From positions 124,001 through 188,000 of the forward strand of contig NC_014751.1 of assembly GCF_000183365.1 (NCBI RefSeq): DNA of 64,000 nt, given 5' to 3'. The notes under the pieces are model-generated. The model had not been told where the DNA came from and made no database searches. It saw nothing but the letters and a program-made list of their open reading frames with translations. The DNA comes from Mycoplasma leachii PG50. Lineage in GTDB: Bacteria > Bacillota_I > Bacilli_A > Mycoplasmatales > Mycoplasmataceae. The translations under genes were made by a program, and so were the position numbers. Shown here piece after piece: positions 49,567 to 63,056 of the stretch; positions within the stretch are counted from its first letter, which is position 1, and every line of letters begins with the position of its first letter.

Positions 49567-50211
49567 ATGACTTATGAAGAAATTAAACAACTAGAAGATG
49601 AGTTGTTAGAAGCTAAAGGACAATGATTTGTAATTTCTTGTCAAACTGGGCATGAAGAAAAAGTTTTAGGTGATCTACAACAAAAAATTAAATCAGCTAG
49701 TATTGAAGATGAAGTTTTTTCAATAAAAATTTCAAAAGCGAATCAAGTAAGTAAATCAGGAAAAACTTCAATTAAAAATAAGTTTCCAGGTTATATTTTT
49801 ATTAATATGATTATGAGTGAAAAGGCTTGATTTTTAATTAGAAATACTCCTGGGGTAACTGGATTTATTGGTTCAAGTGGTCGTGGGGCTAAACCTTCTC
49901 CTTTAACTATTGAAGAAACTTTAAATATGTTAGTACCAAATATTGAAGAAATTCAACAAGCTCATGAAGAAGAAAAAGAACAAGAAACTAAACAAAAAAA
50001 TGAAGCAGTCGCTAAAAAAGCTTTGTTTACTGCTGATTTTAAAATTGGTGATGTTGTTAAAGTTAAATCTGGTATTCATGAAAATGAAGAAGGTACTGTT
50101 AAAGACATGGACTATTCAAAAGGTGTAGCTTTTGTTGCTATTGAAATGTTTGGAAGATGAACCACTTTAGAAGTTTCATTTAAAAATGTTGAACCTATTA
50201 AAGAATATTAA
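49567..50211 (+). CDS. nusG: Transcription antitermination/termination factor NusG
   Basis: A 214-residue factor binding the RNA polymerase clamp. The NGN domain runs to about 120 (QWFVISCQTGHEEKV, FPGYIFINM, NTPGVTGFIG). A Glu/Lys/Gln-rich linker of about 30 residues follows, longer than usual, then the KOW domain (FKIGDVVKVKSGIHENEEGTV). Start ATG after AGGGGAGA. Confidence 0.97.
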
Positions 50212-50231
50212 TTTAAATAATTTGGATCAAT

Positions 50232-50259
50232 AAAAACTAGTTTTTGAACTAGTTTTTTT
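50232..50259 (+). terminator. Terminator after nusG
   Basis: AAAAACTAGT (50232-50241), 6-base loop, ACTAGTTTTT (50248-50257), then T's. Confidence 0.85.
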
Positions 50260-50659
50260 ATTTTTTTTTAAAATAAAAAATAAGCTTTGTTTTCTGAAAT
50301 ATTAGTAAATTAAAAGCTAAATTATAAGAAAAACCCTTAAAAAAGGCGTTTTTTGCAATTATTTTTAAAATTTTGCTTTTTATTTTTAATTAATTTATTA
50401 ATAAAAAAACAAAAAAAGCATTTGCAAATATAAAAGTCTTTGTGGTATTATTCCTATTAACATAGAATAAGCAACTAGAAAAGAGAAATATTATTAACAT
50501 GAAAGCTAACTAATTTTTGAAATTTATTTTAGTAATATCTTGTAATTGATGTTAGTAATTACTTAAATGTTGCAATATTTTATTCATATTGAGATTGTAT
50601 GTCTCTGCTTTTTTCTCAAAAATGAACATAATAAAAACATTGATTAAGGAGTATTGCTT
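50260..50659 (+). other. Long 5' region of the PDxFFG-opp operon
   Basis: 400 bases without a gene. The first 160 are almost pure A/T. After the promoter at 50422-50451 the remaining ~200 bases would be an untranslated leader. It holds short hairpin-capable segments but no known riboswitch and no convincing leader ORF (only a 4-codon ATG-AAA-GCT-AAC). Confidence 0.6.
50422..50451 (+). promoter_or_regulatory. Promoter of PDxFFG-opp operon
   Basis: TTGCAA (50422-50427), 18-base spacer, TATTAT (50446-50451) with TGG before it (extended -10). No other gene start is near. Confidence 0.6.
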
Positions 50660-53600
50660 ATGTCAAAAATAAATTTTAAAAAATACGTATGACACAAATA
50701 TGCTATATCTGCTAGTTTAATTATTGTTGCAACTACTGTCGTTTTAGGATCTGCTTATAAATACTCAACTACATCTATTGAAAAACTTGGTCGTAAAAAT
50801 TTTGTTGATGAAGAATCATTTAAAAATGCTTTTATTGATCCTAATGCTTTGCCTGTAACTGAATTTTCTGAAGTTCATAATAATAAGAAAAGTGTAAAGT
50901 ATGATCCAGAAAAAAATGTAGTTAAATTTAATGAAAAAGAAATAAGTGTTGATCAATATTTACAACAGTATTATCAAAAGTATTAAGCCTTACCTTATTT
51001 AAATATTAGATATGGTTCATTTAATTTTTACAATCAATATATAGAAGCTGTAAGCCCACAAGAATTTTACAAATTCACTAAATGATTTATGAAAAATGTT
51101 TCTTGAGGCCCTGAAATTATTACTCTAAAATCGTTTTCAATTGTTAAAGGTGTTGAAATGAGTGGTAATAGCATTACTTTAGGAGCACATAGTAATAAAA
51201 ACAAAGAAGAAACAACTATTAAGTTTTATCCTGATGCTTTTTTTGGAACACTTCCTATTTATTCTAATTTGAGTGGTAGAGGTAACGCTTATGAGTCATT
51301 AACCTATAAATTGAATCAACAAGTTCTAACTCAAAAAGACTTAGAAGGTTTTTTAGCTAATGTTAAAAACTATAATTCGCTAGCTAATTTATCTCAACAA
51401 ACAATTAATAAGTCATACTTTAGAGGAATTACTAATGTTAGTTTTTTAAAAGAACAAAAAGTTTTTGTTTATAAACAAGAAAATTGACAAAGTAAATTTT
51501 CTAAAACTTATTCTGAATTAGAAAAGAAAAGATTAGAAGATAAATCCCCATATTTGTTTGCTATTCCAGCAAATAGTTTACAAGAAGCTCGTAAAAAATT
51601 AGAAGTTAAACTTTCTGAGTATAAAAAAGAAAATGATTCTTATAAATTTTTTGAAAAAATAAATCCAAAGAATGTTGCTTTAGAAGAAAAAACTATTAGT
51701 GATGCAGAAGTAAAGCAAGATAATACTAATAAGATTATTGATAAAAAATTAGTTTTAACTTTTAATGATAAATCAAAATACATTATTCATAATGCTTTTT
51801 CTGATGTTTTAACTGAGCAAATGACTTCTAATGGTAATAAAACTTATGTTGCACTTAAAAATTATGTTAATTTTTCTAATGCTAAACAAAAATTAGAAGA
51901 CAAAGTAAAAAATTTTATTTTACAAATTAAAGAAAATATTAAATTAAAATCTAATGGAAAAGAAAAAGAATTAGAAGGTCTTTTAAAAGAATTTGAGTCT
52001 GATAATAGTGTAGTTAGTTTATTAAAACAAAAAGACTTAACATTAGATGTTCTTAAAAAAGTTGATAAAAAATTATTTGATTCTGAAGATAAGTTTAATC
52101 AAATTTTAGGTAAAACTACTAGTAATAAAGCATTTAATGAAAAAAAATATTATGAAACAGATATTGCATATTCATTACCAGAATTAATTACTTTAGAAAC
52201 TTTAGTTCAACATAGTGATAAAAATAAATTGAATTGAAGAGATTTTTATAACTTAAATGAATTTGTTGCTGATAGAAAAAATATATTAAAAAATGGTTTA
52301 ACAGAGTTTTTTGTTTATTCAAAATTTGTTAAAGAAATAAATGCTAATGAAAATAAAAAATATGAAGAATTAAAAAGTGAAAATGATTTAATTGTTGCAA
52401 GTTCTAAAGTTGAGCTAGTTGATATTTTAACTAAGAAAAATATTATAAAACCTAATATTAGTCAAGAAGAAATTAATAAAATTATTTTTAAAGTAGATTT
52501 ATTTAATCTTAAAAAAGAGGGACAAAATTTATTGATTTCTCTTAGAGATACTAAAACAGAAAAAACATCTAATAATGAGAAATTTGGAAATAAATGAATT
52601 AATATCTCTATTAATGCTAATGCTAAAAAAGATGTTATTAGAGCAACTAATGATTTATTTGCGGTTTTAGGATATAAAAAAGTAGTTGTTCCAAGTGTTT
52701 TAAAAGAAGAAAGTGATTTGAGAAATCCTATTACTAATAAGCTTGAAAAGACATTTAATGTTTATGTAGATGCTTATGAAAATTTGATTGATGAATTATT
52801 AGAAAAAGTACCTTATGCTGCACAATGATTAGAAGGACCTCATATTAAAAAAGTTCTTGATGAAAATGGTGTGATGCAATATAAATTAGAAAATGGAAAA
52901 TATTTAGGTTTTACAAAAGATGATCGTATTGGTTTATGAGCAATTTTAAAAATGTCTGATAATAACTTTAAAGGTATATCAACTGACTTTTTAAAATTTG
53001 TTGGAGCTCACGAATATGGACATCATATTACTTTAAATGGTGCTCAGGATTTAGGAAATAAAGGTAGTGATCCAATCTTTATTAGTGCATTAACTCCTGG
53101 AGCAACACCAAACATTAATAACTACTACAGTAGAGAAGCTGTTGATTTATTTTTAAAAGCTCGTACTCATATTGAACTAGAAACTAAACGTTTATTAGAT
53201 CAATTTGGTGCAATTAAAGATTATGGAGAATATGCTACTTTTAATTTTGCTAAAAAAGATAAAAACGGTTCTATAAGTTTTGATACTAAATCTAATAAAA
53301 AGGGATTAGAAGATGATTCTGATATTTGAGGAGTTAATATTGAAGATCCAAATATTAGAAAAGCATTAAGCAACAAAAAAAGAAGATTTCTTCAAGATTT
53401 TGCTGGATTATTAGAAGCAGTTAAAGAAAGACAAAAAGAAAATAATTTAACTACTGATGATGATAAAAAGTGATTAACTGCATTTGATTTATGACTTGCT
53501 AATGCAATTGATTTTTATTCAGGTACATTAAATCCAACTTTTAATAGTTCAGAACAACAAAATCAAGTTGTTAAGTATATGTATAAAGATGATAAAGGTG

Positions 53601-56551
53601 TATTAAGATTTCAACCGGCATCTTTAAAAATGTTAGATGGAATTTTAAAAGATGGTAAAGGAAATCCAATTAGATTTAATATTTCAAATAATGGTAAAAG
53701 TGTTGAACCTATAGTAGTTAAAGGTCAAAAAGATTCAGAAGGTAAGTATACAAAAATTACTGAAGTATTAGTTTATAACAAAGATGGATCTCCTATTGTT
53801 AATGTTCCTCTTAATGTAGATTTGAAAACAGATGGTAGTGATCCAGCAAAAACCATTGAATTTGTAAATGAAAAAATTAAAGTTGTTGAAAAAACAATTA
53901 AGTCTCTTGTGGTTGATAAATATTCAATAAATGGTTGAAATAAGGCTGATACACGCCTTAGTTTAGACTCAAAAATTGATTTAAACTATCCTGCAATTAA
54001 GGATATTTTTGGTACTAGAATACCTCCTACAGTTAATGAAATGTTTAAAAAAATTTATGGTAATTATGTTTCGAATAGAGATGTTGAGACCGGTTCTTAT
54101 AAAAATGATGGTAAGAACAATATTATAAAATACTATAATTTAGACGCTAGTGAAAACAATATCAGCCATAAGTATAAGGACAAACAGTCTAGTTTAATAT
54201 ATGCAAACCCTAAGAATCTTAAAACAAGTAACCAGAATGGCCAAGATAATTTTGCATTATTATTAGGAACATTATTTACAGCTGGGTCTTCAGAAGATAA
54301 TACAACAAATGGTGGTTCAGGCCAAGTTCTATGAATTAGTAAAGATAAGATGTATATGCCTAATGTTAAATTACAAGATGCATATACTAGTTTATACTTT
54401 TTAAGTAGATTACCTAGAGAATATGAACAAATATTCAATGCCAAAAAAGTATTAAAATGAATGTCTGAATACACTCCAACTTTCATTGCTAGTAAGTTTA
54501 ATAAAAATGGTATTTGAAGTATGGTTAATAAATCTGGACAATTAGTAATGCTAAATGATGGAGATGGACAAACTATTTTAAATGTTAATAAACTAAAATT
54601 AAATTATAGTAATGGATTAAAAGAGCTTGATCATAACATTTTAAATGGATTATTTGGCTCACTAAATAACCTTGATAATGGTACATTGGAATTTACGGAA
54701 ACTCAAAAATGACTTGATTTTGTAAATGTAGATTTTACAAAAGCTAAATACAACCCTTCAGATGATGCTGTCAATTGAGACATAGAATACGTTAAATCTA
54801 AAGTTAATATTGATAAATTTAAAACTAATTTTAAAACATATGTTTTAGGCAAATTAGATTCAATCGCCTCAATGAATGCTAATCAAAAAGAAGCATTTAA
54901 GAGATTTTATGAAAAAGCTAATAATGATAAAAGCGATCAAATGTGAGCTAATGAAATAATGCGTAGATTTAGTTCATCATACTTTGCAATGTTTAATAGT
55001 GCACTTTCAATTGATGATATTAAGACTAATAAGGATCTAGGATGAATATTTGATTCAGTTCATGGTTATGGAGACTTTAAAAAAACAGAATTTAAAATTA
55101 AAAATCCAGATAAAGATAGATGAGAAATATCTACTGACGATATGCTAAATGCATATGATAAATTTGCTAAAGAATTAAATGTAGAAACTAAACAATTAAA
55201 TTTGGTTGATGCACTAGTTTTTGATAACAAAATACAACTATATACTGATCAAACCAAAATTCATATCGCTAATAAAAAGTTGGATCTATTGAGTATATTT
55301 TCATCGCTAGCAACTGCTCAGTTCCACACTTCTCCATCTCAAGATGTACTAGAATATTTCCATAATAAAACTGAACGTAAATTTAATGAATTATTTTCAA
55401 ATTATACTTATAGTTTTGCTGAAGTAATTAACCGTGATAACTTACAAATTACTTATTCTCCAAGTAATCATGATTTTGGAAATATGCCAAGCTTTTTATC
55501 AAATATTAGTGAATCTACAACTGGTTTAGAGTATGTTGTTGATGGAACTACAACTGCTAAATGAAAAAAACGTGCAATTAAAATTAATGATCGTGATGGA
55601 AGAAATGGTATTGTAAATACTATTTTAGATTATGAAAAATTAGTTGATAATGAGACTAAAAATAAAGCTGAAGCTTTAAATTTAAAATATCGTAATTCTA
55701 AACTATCTCAAAAGTCTAATTTAAGTGATGATTCAAACTATAACAATAGTTATTTTGGAGAATTCCAATCAATTAATAACGGTTGATTTAAAGATAGATG
55801 ATATCGTGACTTTTTAGATTTCAAACTTTATGATGATGATGGTAAACCAATTGAAGACAAAACTATTAGAATTAAAGATCTAGAAAATAAAGTTGTTACT
55901 TCAAGAGTTAATGCTTATTGACAATATTACATTCAATCTCAAGGTGTAGGAAAGCGTAACATTAGTGGTATTTGAAGAGATGCTACAAAAGATGCTGTTG
56001 CTATGTTTGGATATTTATCAAGTGATGTTGCAAATAAAGCAAATTATTTAGCATTTAAAAACAAAGAAACTGGAGAAGTTAAAACAGTAAAAATTAACAA
56101 GCAATTTAGTAGTAATATGTTTTATTACAAAACTCAAAATATTGAAAATGAAGCTAAATATGAAGCTGCAAAAACTGATGAAGAACGTAATGCTATTCGT
56201 CATACTTTAGCTCATGAAAAATATGACTATAAAGATACTAATGGTCATCATAAAGGGACTGGATTTGTTTCATGAGTTAGTGATTATGCAATTATGTCTA
56301 AATATCAAAATGCCTTATTAACACCTGGGCAAAAATATAGTGTTTATTTTTCAAGTGATAAAAAAGGAACTAAAGATATTATTAAAACTGACTTAGGTGA
56401 TTTTCAATCAATTGCTGAAAATGGAAAAACATTCTCACAAGCTCCAATTAGAATGGAAAAAAGTAAAAACCCAGTTAAAGTTGATGCAAATGGATTTAAA
56501 CACTATGAAAATACACTTTATGTTTACGATCAATTTAATGGAGTTAAATAG
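50660..56551 (+). pseudogene. PDxFFG family large surface protein, interrupted by TAA at codon 109
   Basis: The frame spans 1962 codons but has TAA at 50984-50986 between Tyr108 and Ala110. Apart from this it is open to 56551 with TGA as Trp. The N-terminus has one hydrophobic helix (YAISASLIIVATTVVLGSAY) and no lipobox. The family-naming motif PDAFFG is at about residue 191. A zinc-protease-like HEYGHH is at about 784-789 in VGAHEYGHHITLN. PDxFFG proteins are found beside opp genes in mycoplasmas; they may be membrane-anchored peptidases that feed the transporter, which is inference. The stop is one base from AAA, CAA or GAA. Translation could restart at in-frame ATG 51089, but no ribosome site is seen there and the anchor would be lost. 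oppA follows 9 bases after the end. Confidence 0.82.
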
Positions 56552-56560
56552 GAGATTATT

Positions 56561-59518
56561 ATGAAGAAAATAACTAAATTTTCAATTATATTTGGTGGTA
56601 TATCAGCTGCAGTTTTAGCAAGTTCTATTCCACTAATAGTCACTAATACAAGATCTAAAAAAGAAGTTAGAAACTATGATCTAGGTTTAGTAGCTGAACC
56701 AATTAACTCTTTAAACTACATTAAATTTGCATCAGTTAGTAAAGTATTACCAAGCTTAGTTGAAGCTCCATTAAAATCTGGTCCTAGTGAAAATTTAAAA
56801 AGAATTTTATCAATTCCTGAAATTCCAATGGGAGCTTATACAAATGATATAAAGCTTACAGATAGTGATATAGAAAAAGGCATTACAAGTATTGATAAAT
56901 ACTACACAACTAAAGAACCAAGTGCTAATCTAACTAGTAGGTTTTATGCACTTGATGGATTTGGAAACACTACTGGAACTTTAAGTGCTGATAAAAGCAC
57001 TTATCATCCTGCAAGTATTTTATTAAGTAATAATAAAGTTCAATCAGCAAACATTTTATTAAATAATGGTCAAAGTAGATGAAGTAATAATGATGAAGTT
57101 GTAGCTGATGATTATGTTGATGCACTTCATTATATTTTAGATTTATCAACTGGATCTCAAAGACTAACTAACATCTTACAACGTAAATTCGCAAACGCTC
57201 AAACTGTTGTTGATTTACAAAATGAATACATTAGAAAATTTGGTGTAACTTATACTAATCCATTTCAATATCCAAAAATAAAAGAAATTAATGGAAAATA
57301 TTTATACGATGTATTTAACGAAGAATATAAAAAGAATTTTTATGCTTCACAAATTGATCACATTTTAAAAAATAGTAGTAAGTATAAAAATAAAACATTA
57401 TCTAAACAAGAAATAGAACAACTACAAAAAGAAGAAAAACAAGTTTTAGATAAACTACAAAATGCAATTAAAAAACTAGGTTTATATTCAGGAAGATTAT
57501 ATTGAAATTATTCAAATAGAGAAATTTTAAGTAGTATTGCTTATTCTCCTGATTTTGATCCAAATGCTGATGAAACTATAATAATGCTTCCTAATTTAGA
57601 GTATTTAAATCCAAATCTAAGTTCAGAACAACGTAAAAACACATTGCAAAGAAAAGCAGTTAAAATTAAAAAATATTTATTTTCTGACCCAAGACAAAAG
57701 TTTAGTAAAGAATTTGACAAATTATTACAACAATCAAGAGAATTAAAAAGTCATATAAATACAATATATAGTGAAAATAATCTTGAAAATTATAATAAAG
57801 AAGTTAATAAAGCTTATAAAAACTCTGACACTTTATCAAATGAATTCATTGATAGTTTTGATGCTAAAAAATATAGATGACATAGAGAATTAGCTTTAGA
57901 TGAATATTCGCTACGTGTTGAGTATGCTGCAAGTGAACCTACTTCAATTTCAAATGTTGTTCAAGATATGTTATCAACACTATTTCCAATTAATAGAAAA
58001 TTTGTTGAATTAAATGGTGGAATCAATGATTTTGGTTTAACTAAAGAAAGATTTTTAACAACTGGAGCATTTAATCTTGATGATGCAGTTTTAGGTCCTC
58101 AAGGTTATTTATTATTAAGTAAAAATCCAAATTATTATTCAGCACCAAAAACTATTTCAAACAAAATCAAAATTTTCTTTAGTTCAAATCCTAATATTAA
58201 TGCTGCTTTATATGATGATAAGTATATTGCAGCTACTAGAATACCAGCAATTAGTCAATTACCTTATTGAACTAATCAAGAATATAGAAAATATATGAAA
58301 AAATCTGCTGGATTTGGAACAATTGCTTTAGCCTTTAATTTAGATCAAGAAAGATATGATAGTTTAGATAAAAACTCTGATTCACGTTATATTTATGATT
58401 CTGATTTAAGAAATGCAATTTATTATGCAATCAATCGTGATGAAATGTTAAATATTGTTGGTTGAAACTCGTCTTATCCAGTTATTACTTGAACAGCATT
58501 TGGTCAAGGTTCTTCATCATTTGGAGATGCTATTGAAATTGCATTTGATCATGATGAAATGTATACAAAAGTTGATAATAAAAAAGCGATTCCAGTACAA
58601 AACTACAAACACATAGATCACTTATCAAAATCTTATAATTTTGAACATGTTGATAGAACAGATAAAGGTTTTGATTTAAATATTGCTAATAAATATTTAG
58701 ATTTATTTAAACAAAAACATCCTAATGTTAAATCACTAACTTTAAAATATATTTCAAATTCAACTGATGAACAACAAAATGCTGGTATTGCTTTACAAGA
58801 TTTTATGAGAAAAGCATTTAATGGATTTATTAATATTGAAATTAAAAGCTTACCTGAAAATGTGTATGAATATGCAAGAACTAAAGGTGAGTTTGATCTA
58901 TTATATCGTAACTTTGATGCGTTTGGATCTGATGCTTATAGTTATGTAAGAGTATTTTTTAGAACTGATGGAATTGATAGTAAAAATGCAAAAACTACAG
59001 GATTTAGAAATAATCCATCTGGTTCATTTACTTATGAAAAATACTTTAGTGAAATTGGTTATAAATTAGATGAATCTGGAAAAGTAGTTATTGATCAAAA
59101 ACATAAAAATGAAGCTGAAAAACTAAGAACACGTTTACGTATTAATGAAAAATTATGAAATAAAATCTTAGAATTATCATTTAGAAAAACTAAATATAAA
59201 GATAAAGGTGTTAATAAAGAAGAATCATTAAGTGAATATACTGAACGTGTTAATGCCTTTTTTACAAATCAATATACATCAAAAGAAATTAATGAAGAAA
59301 AATGAACTGAACAATCTTCATTTGGAATTATTGGAGCTTTAGAAAAAATTATTCGTGATGCAGCTCCAGTAGTTCCTTTAATGGAAGTTGATACATACTG
59401 AGAAATTTCAAGAGTAAATGGAAGTGATAACCTATTTACTTATTCACTACAATTTGCATACGATACAGCCTTTCCACCAAGTCCAAAATTACCAACTGAT
59501 ATTAAGGAGACAGAATAA
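56561..59518 (+). CDS. oppA: Oligopeptide ABC transporter substrate-binding protein
   Basis: A 985-residue OppA-type protein. Its N-terminus (FSIIFGGISAAVLASSIPLIV) is a membrane helix or signal with no lipobox Cys, so it is anchored by the helix or secreted, unlike the usual lipoprotein. Internal family-like blocks include DEVVADDYVDALHYILD, GPQGYLLLSKNPNYY and LRNAIYYAINRDEML. It is larger than classical OppA (~540) but in the range of mycoplasma OppA. ATG after TAGGAG; the stop overlaps oppB ATG. It presents peptides to OppBCDF. Confidence 0.92.
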
Positions 59519-60591
59519 TGAAATCAAAAACAACATCTAATTTTGTTGATGATTTATCTACATTGCCAAAAAATGCCATAGAGCATAAACAACATGTAGA
59601 TTTTAGTAATAAAATAAAATACGATATCGCTTGACATAAACGTATTTTTAACATCAAAACACCTTGAATTTCTTCATTACTAAGAACAATTTGAATATTT
59701 ATAGAGTTTTTTGTTGTTGCTTTTATTGTTATTACTGCTACTTTCTTTTTAATTAACTCAGTACCGGGTGGAACTGGTTTAACTGCTGGACTTGATGAAG
59801 CAGCTAAAGCTGCTGTTGAAGAGCATTATGGTTTAAATCAACCATTACTTGTTAGATATGGAATTTATTTATATAACATCTTACATTTAGATTTTGGAAT
59901 TAGTTTATCAGTTTTTCCTGGTGAAAAAATTAATGACTTTGTTTGAGTAAGATTTTATAAAAGCTTTTTAATTGGTATATTTTCAGTAATGTTAACTTTA
60001 TTAATTGGTATACCTTTAGGAGTTTATGTTGGTATGAATCCAGATAAATTACCAGATCACATTGCAACTGTATTAGTTTCAATTTTTTCATCAATACCTT
60101 CATTAGTATTTGCTTTATGATTGTTATTATTAGGCCGATCAGCCGGAATACCTTATATTTTTGATCAAGCTAATTTAGCATCATATATTCTTCCAGGATT
60201 TTCATTATCATTAGGCTCTATTATTGTTTATATTAAATATATTAGAACTGAACTAAATAGAGAATTAAATTCTCAACATTGTAAATTTATTTATTTAAAA
60301 GGAATCACTAAACGTAGATTTGTTTGAACTCATGCTTTAAAACCAGCTTTATTTCCAATAGCAACCTTTTTTCCAGTAGTAATTTTTGGAAGTTTTATTG
60401 GTTCATTATTTATTGAACAAATTTTCTTTATTACAGGATCTGGTGGTTTGTTATTAAATGCAATTACTTCAAAAGACTTTAATATTATTTTATTTATGGT
60501 AACTCTATTTTCATTACTAACTATTTTGTCATATACATGTCGTGATGCTTTATATAAAGTAATTGATCCAAGAGTAAGAAAGAAAGCTTAA
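59518..60591 (+). CDS. oppB: Oligopeptide ABC transporter permease OppB
   Basis: A 357-residue permease. It has an N-terminal cytoplasmic extension of about 60 residues, then six helices. FFLINSVPGG is the OppB start motif, and the EAA loop that contacts the ATPases appears as IKYIRTELNRELN with YLKGITKRRFVWTHAL. TGA Trp are frequent. oppC begins 1 base after the stop. Confidence 0.95.
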
Positions 60592-60592
60592 T

Positions 60593-61603
60593 ATGACAAA
60601 ATTATCTCAATTATTTAAAAACTGACATTATCGTAAAAAAAGAGCAGAATTAAGTCCAACAAATATTAGTGGATCTGATCTAGCACCAAACAAAATTTTA
60701 CGTCCGTTAGCTCATCAACAATGACAATTAGTTGGTAATTTATTAGAGTTTAGTGAAACAAGTAAAATGCATAATCAAAAAAATGCTTTTATAGAATTTT
60801 TTTATCGTTTTTCAAGATCATTTGCTGGAGTTTTTGGATTTGTTATTTTAGCAACTTTAATTGTTTTATCTTTAATTATTCCTTTAACTACAAAAGATCC
60901 ATTAATAATTGATGTAGAAAATAGAAATGAAACATTTTTTACTAATGGTCATATTTTAGGAACTGATGCATTAGGTAGAGATTTATGAGCTAGATTATGA
61001 CATGGATTAAGATATTCATTAACTTTATCTGTTGTAGCTACTTTTATTCAAGTAATTATTGGGTTATTTATTGGAATTATGATGGGTCATTTTCGTATAT
61101 TTGATAAACTAATGACTTTTGTTATTAAAATTATTTCAAATGTACCTTCTATTATTATTCTGATTACTATTACTATTATTATTAAACCTACATTTTGAGT
61201 TATGGTATTTGCATTATCTTTTACTTCTTGAACAGGAATTGCAAATCAAATGCGTTCACAAGTTTTAAGAGCAAAATCATTTGAATGAGTAAGTGCTTCA
61301 AAAGTTTTGGGAACCCCAACTTATAAAGTTTTATTAAACTATTTACCAGTTTTAATATCTTTATTAATTACTGAAATTGTGTTTCATATTCCAGGAATTA
61401 TACTTTCTGAAACTTCTTTAGCATTTATTGGATTATCAATACCAAATGTTGCAACTTTAGGTAATTTAATTAGTGATGGATCTAAAAACTTTACTGTGTT
61501 TCCTAGATATGTTTTAATTCCTTCATTTATGTTAATATTAGTAACTACTTCTATTCAATTAATGGCTAATTCAGTTCAAGATACATTATTAAGACAAAGA
61601 TAG
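60593..61603 (+). CDS. oppC: Oligopeptide ABC transporter permease OppC
   Basis: A 336-residue permease: cytoplasmic N-terminal part of about 70 residues, HILGTDALGRDLWARLWHG (the OppC GTDxxGRD motif), then the EAA loop (EWVSASKVLGTPTYKVLLNY) and ETSLAFIGLSIPN, VQDTLLRQR at the end. It partners OppB in the membrane. oppD follows with a 7-base gap and weak site TAGGTAG. Confidence 0.95.
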
Positions 61604-61610
61604 GTAGTAT

Positions 61611-63056
61611 ATGAAAGATCAAATTAAAAACAAACAAGGATATAGTAAAAAGTTTAAAACACCACTTGTTTATAACAATATGCCAATCCCATTAGATCTA
61701 CTTGAAATCAAAGATAAAACTAATAAGTCTATAGTTCAAGTCTTTATTGATTATTGAAAACATAAATATAATGTAGTTAAAAATCTTTTTAATAAAAATA
61801 ATGATCAACAAACTGTAGATATTTTTAAAAACATTGAACAAGAAGAAGTTTTTGGAAAATTAGTTAATGTTGCTGCTCACATTGATGATGTTTATTTATC
61901 TTTTAAAAATCCAGCTAATCCTAGAGAAAAAAATATAGTTTTACGTGGACCTAGTTTAAAAATTTATGAAGGAAAAGTTCATGCACTAATTGGTGAATCT
62001 GGTTCTGGTAAATCAGTAATTACTTCTTTATTGTATGGATTAAGTGGTTCAAATTCTATTATTGAATCTGGAAGTGTTAAATTGTATGGATTAGAAGTTC
62101 ATAATTTTAATGAATATCAATGAGAAAAATCTAAATTAAGAGGAAGAGTGATTTCAGCTGTTTTTCAAAATCCTATGTCTATATTAGATCCAACTATGAA
62201 AATTGGAAATCAAATTATAGAAGGTATGTTAGTAAGTAAAATTGTTCAAACAAAAAAACAAGCTTATGAACAAGCTTTAAATTATTTAAAACTAACTAAA
62301 ATTAATAACCCTGAAGCTATTATGAAAAAATATCCTCATGAATTATCTGGAGGAATGATTCAACGTGTTGCTATTGCTTGTATTATTTCATTAAAACCAA
62401 AAATTTTAGTAATGGATGAACCAACAACAGCACTTGATCCAACTGTTCAAGCTTTAGTTTTAGATGTTATTAAAGAATTACAAGAACAATTTAAAATAGC
62501 TATTGCTTTTATTACTCATGATTTAGGAGTAGTTGCTTCGATTGCTGATTTTATTAATATTATGTATGCTGGTCAAATTGTTGAATCTGGAACTAAAGAA
62601 GAGATTTTATTAAACCCACAACATCCTTATACTTGAGGATTGATAACTTCAATGCCAGATTATAATAAAGGAGAAAAATTAGAAGTTATTCGTGGCTCAG
62701 TTCCAGCTAATTTAAATAAAATTCAAGGAGATGCTTTTGCTGTTAGAAATGATTATGCATTAGATATTGATTTTTATGAAGAACCTCCAGTTTATCAAAT
62801 TTCACCAACTCATTTTGTAAAAAGTAACTTATTAAGTTCAAAAGCTCCAAACTACACTCCACCAAAAACTATTTTGAATTTATGAAAAAAATATGACAAA
62901 ATACTTAATGATCTTTATGGTGAAAATATTTTTGTAGATGATATGGTTTATAACAACTATAAAACTAAATCAGAACAACAAAATATTAAAGTTGCACTAA
63001 AACTAAAAGAAAACGAACAATTATTAAAACAACAACAAGAGGTTATAAATGAGTAA
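61611..63056 (+). CDS. oppD: Oligopeptide ABC transporter ATP-binding protein OppD
   Basis: A 481-residue ATPase, longer than typical OppD (~340), with an N-terminal extension of about 85 residues before the ABC domain. Walker A IGESGSGKS, Q-loop VFQNPMSILDP, signature LSGGMIQRVAIA, Walker B ILVMDEPTTALDP and the switch His in ITHDLG are all present. The C-terminal oligopeptide-transporter domain is there (LEVIRGSVPANL), but the Cys of the usual GCxFxxRC iron-sulfur motif is replaced (GDAFAVRND). Overlaps oppF by 8 bases. Confidence 0.95.

Noticed and set aside
50660..56551. Mycoplasma Ig-binding protein (MIB) partner of the DUF31 protease
   Set aside because: The PDAFFG and HEYGHH motifs and the adjacent opp genes identify a PDxFFG protein; it is also 37 kb from the DUF31 gene.
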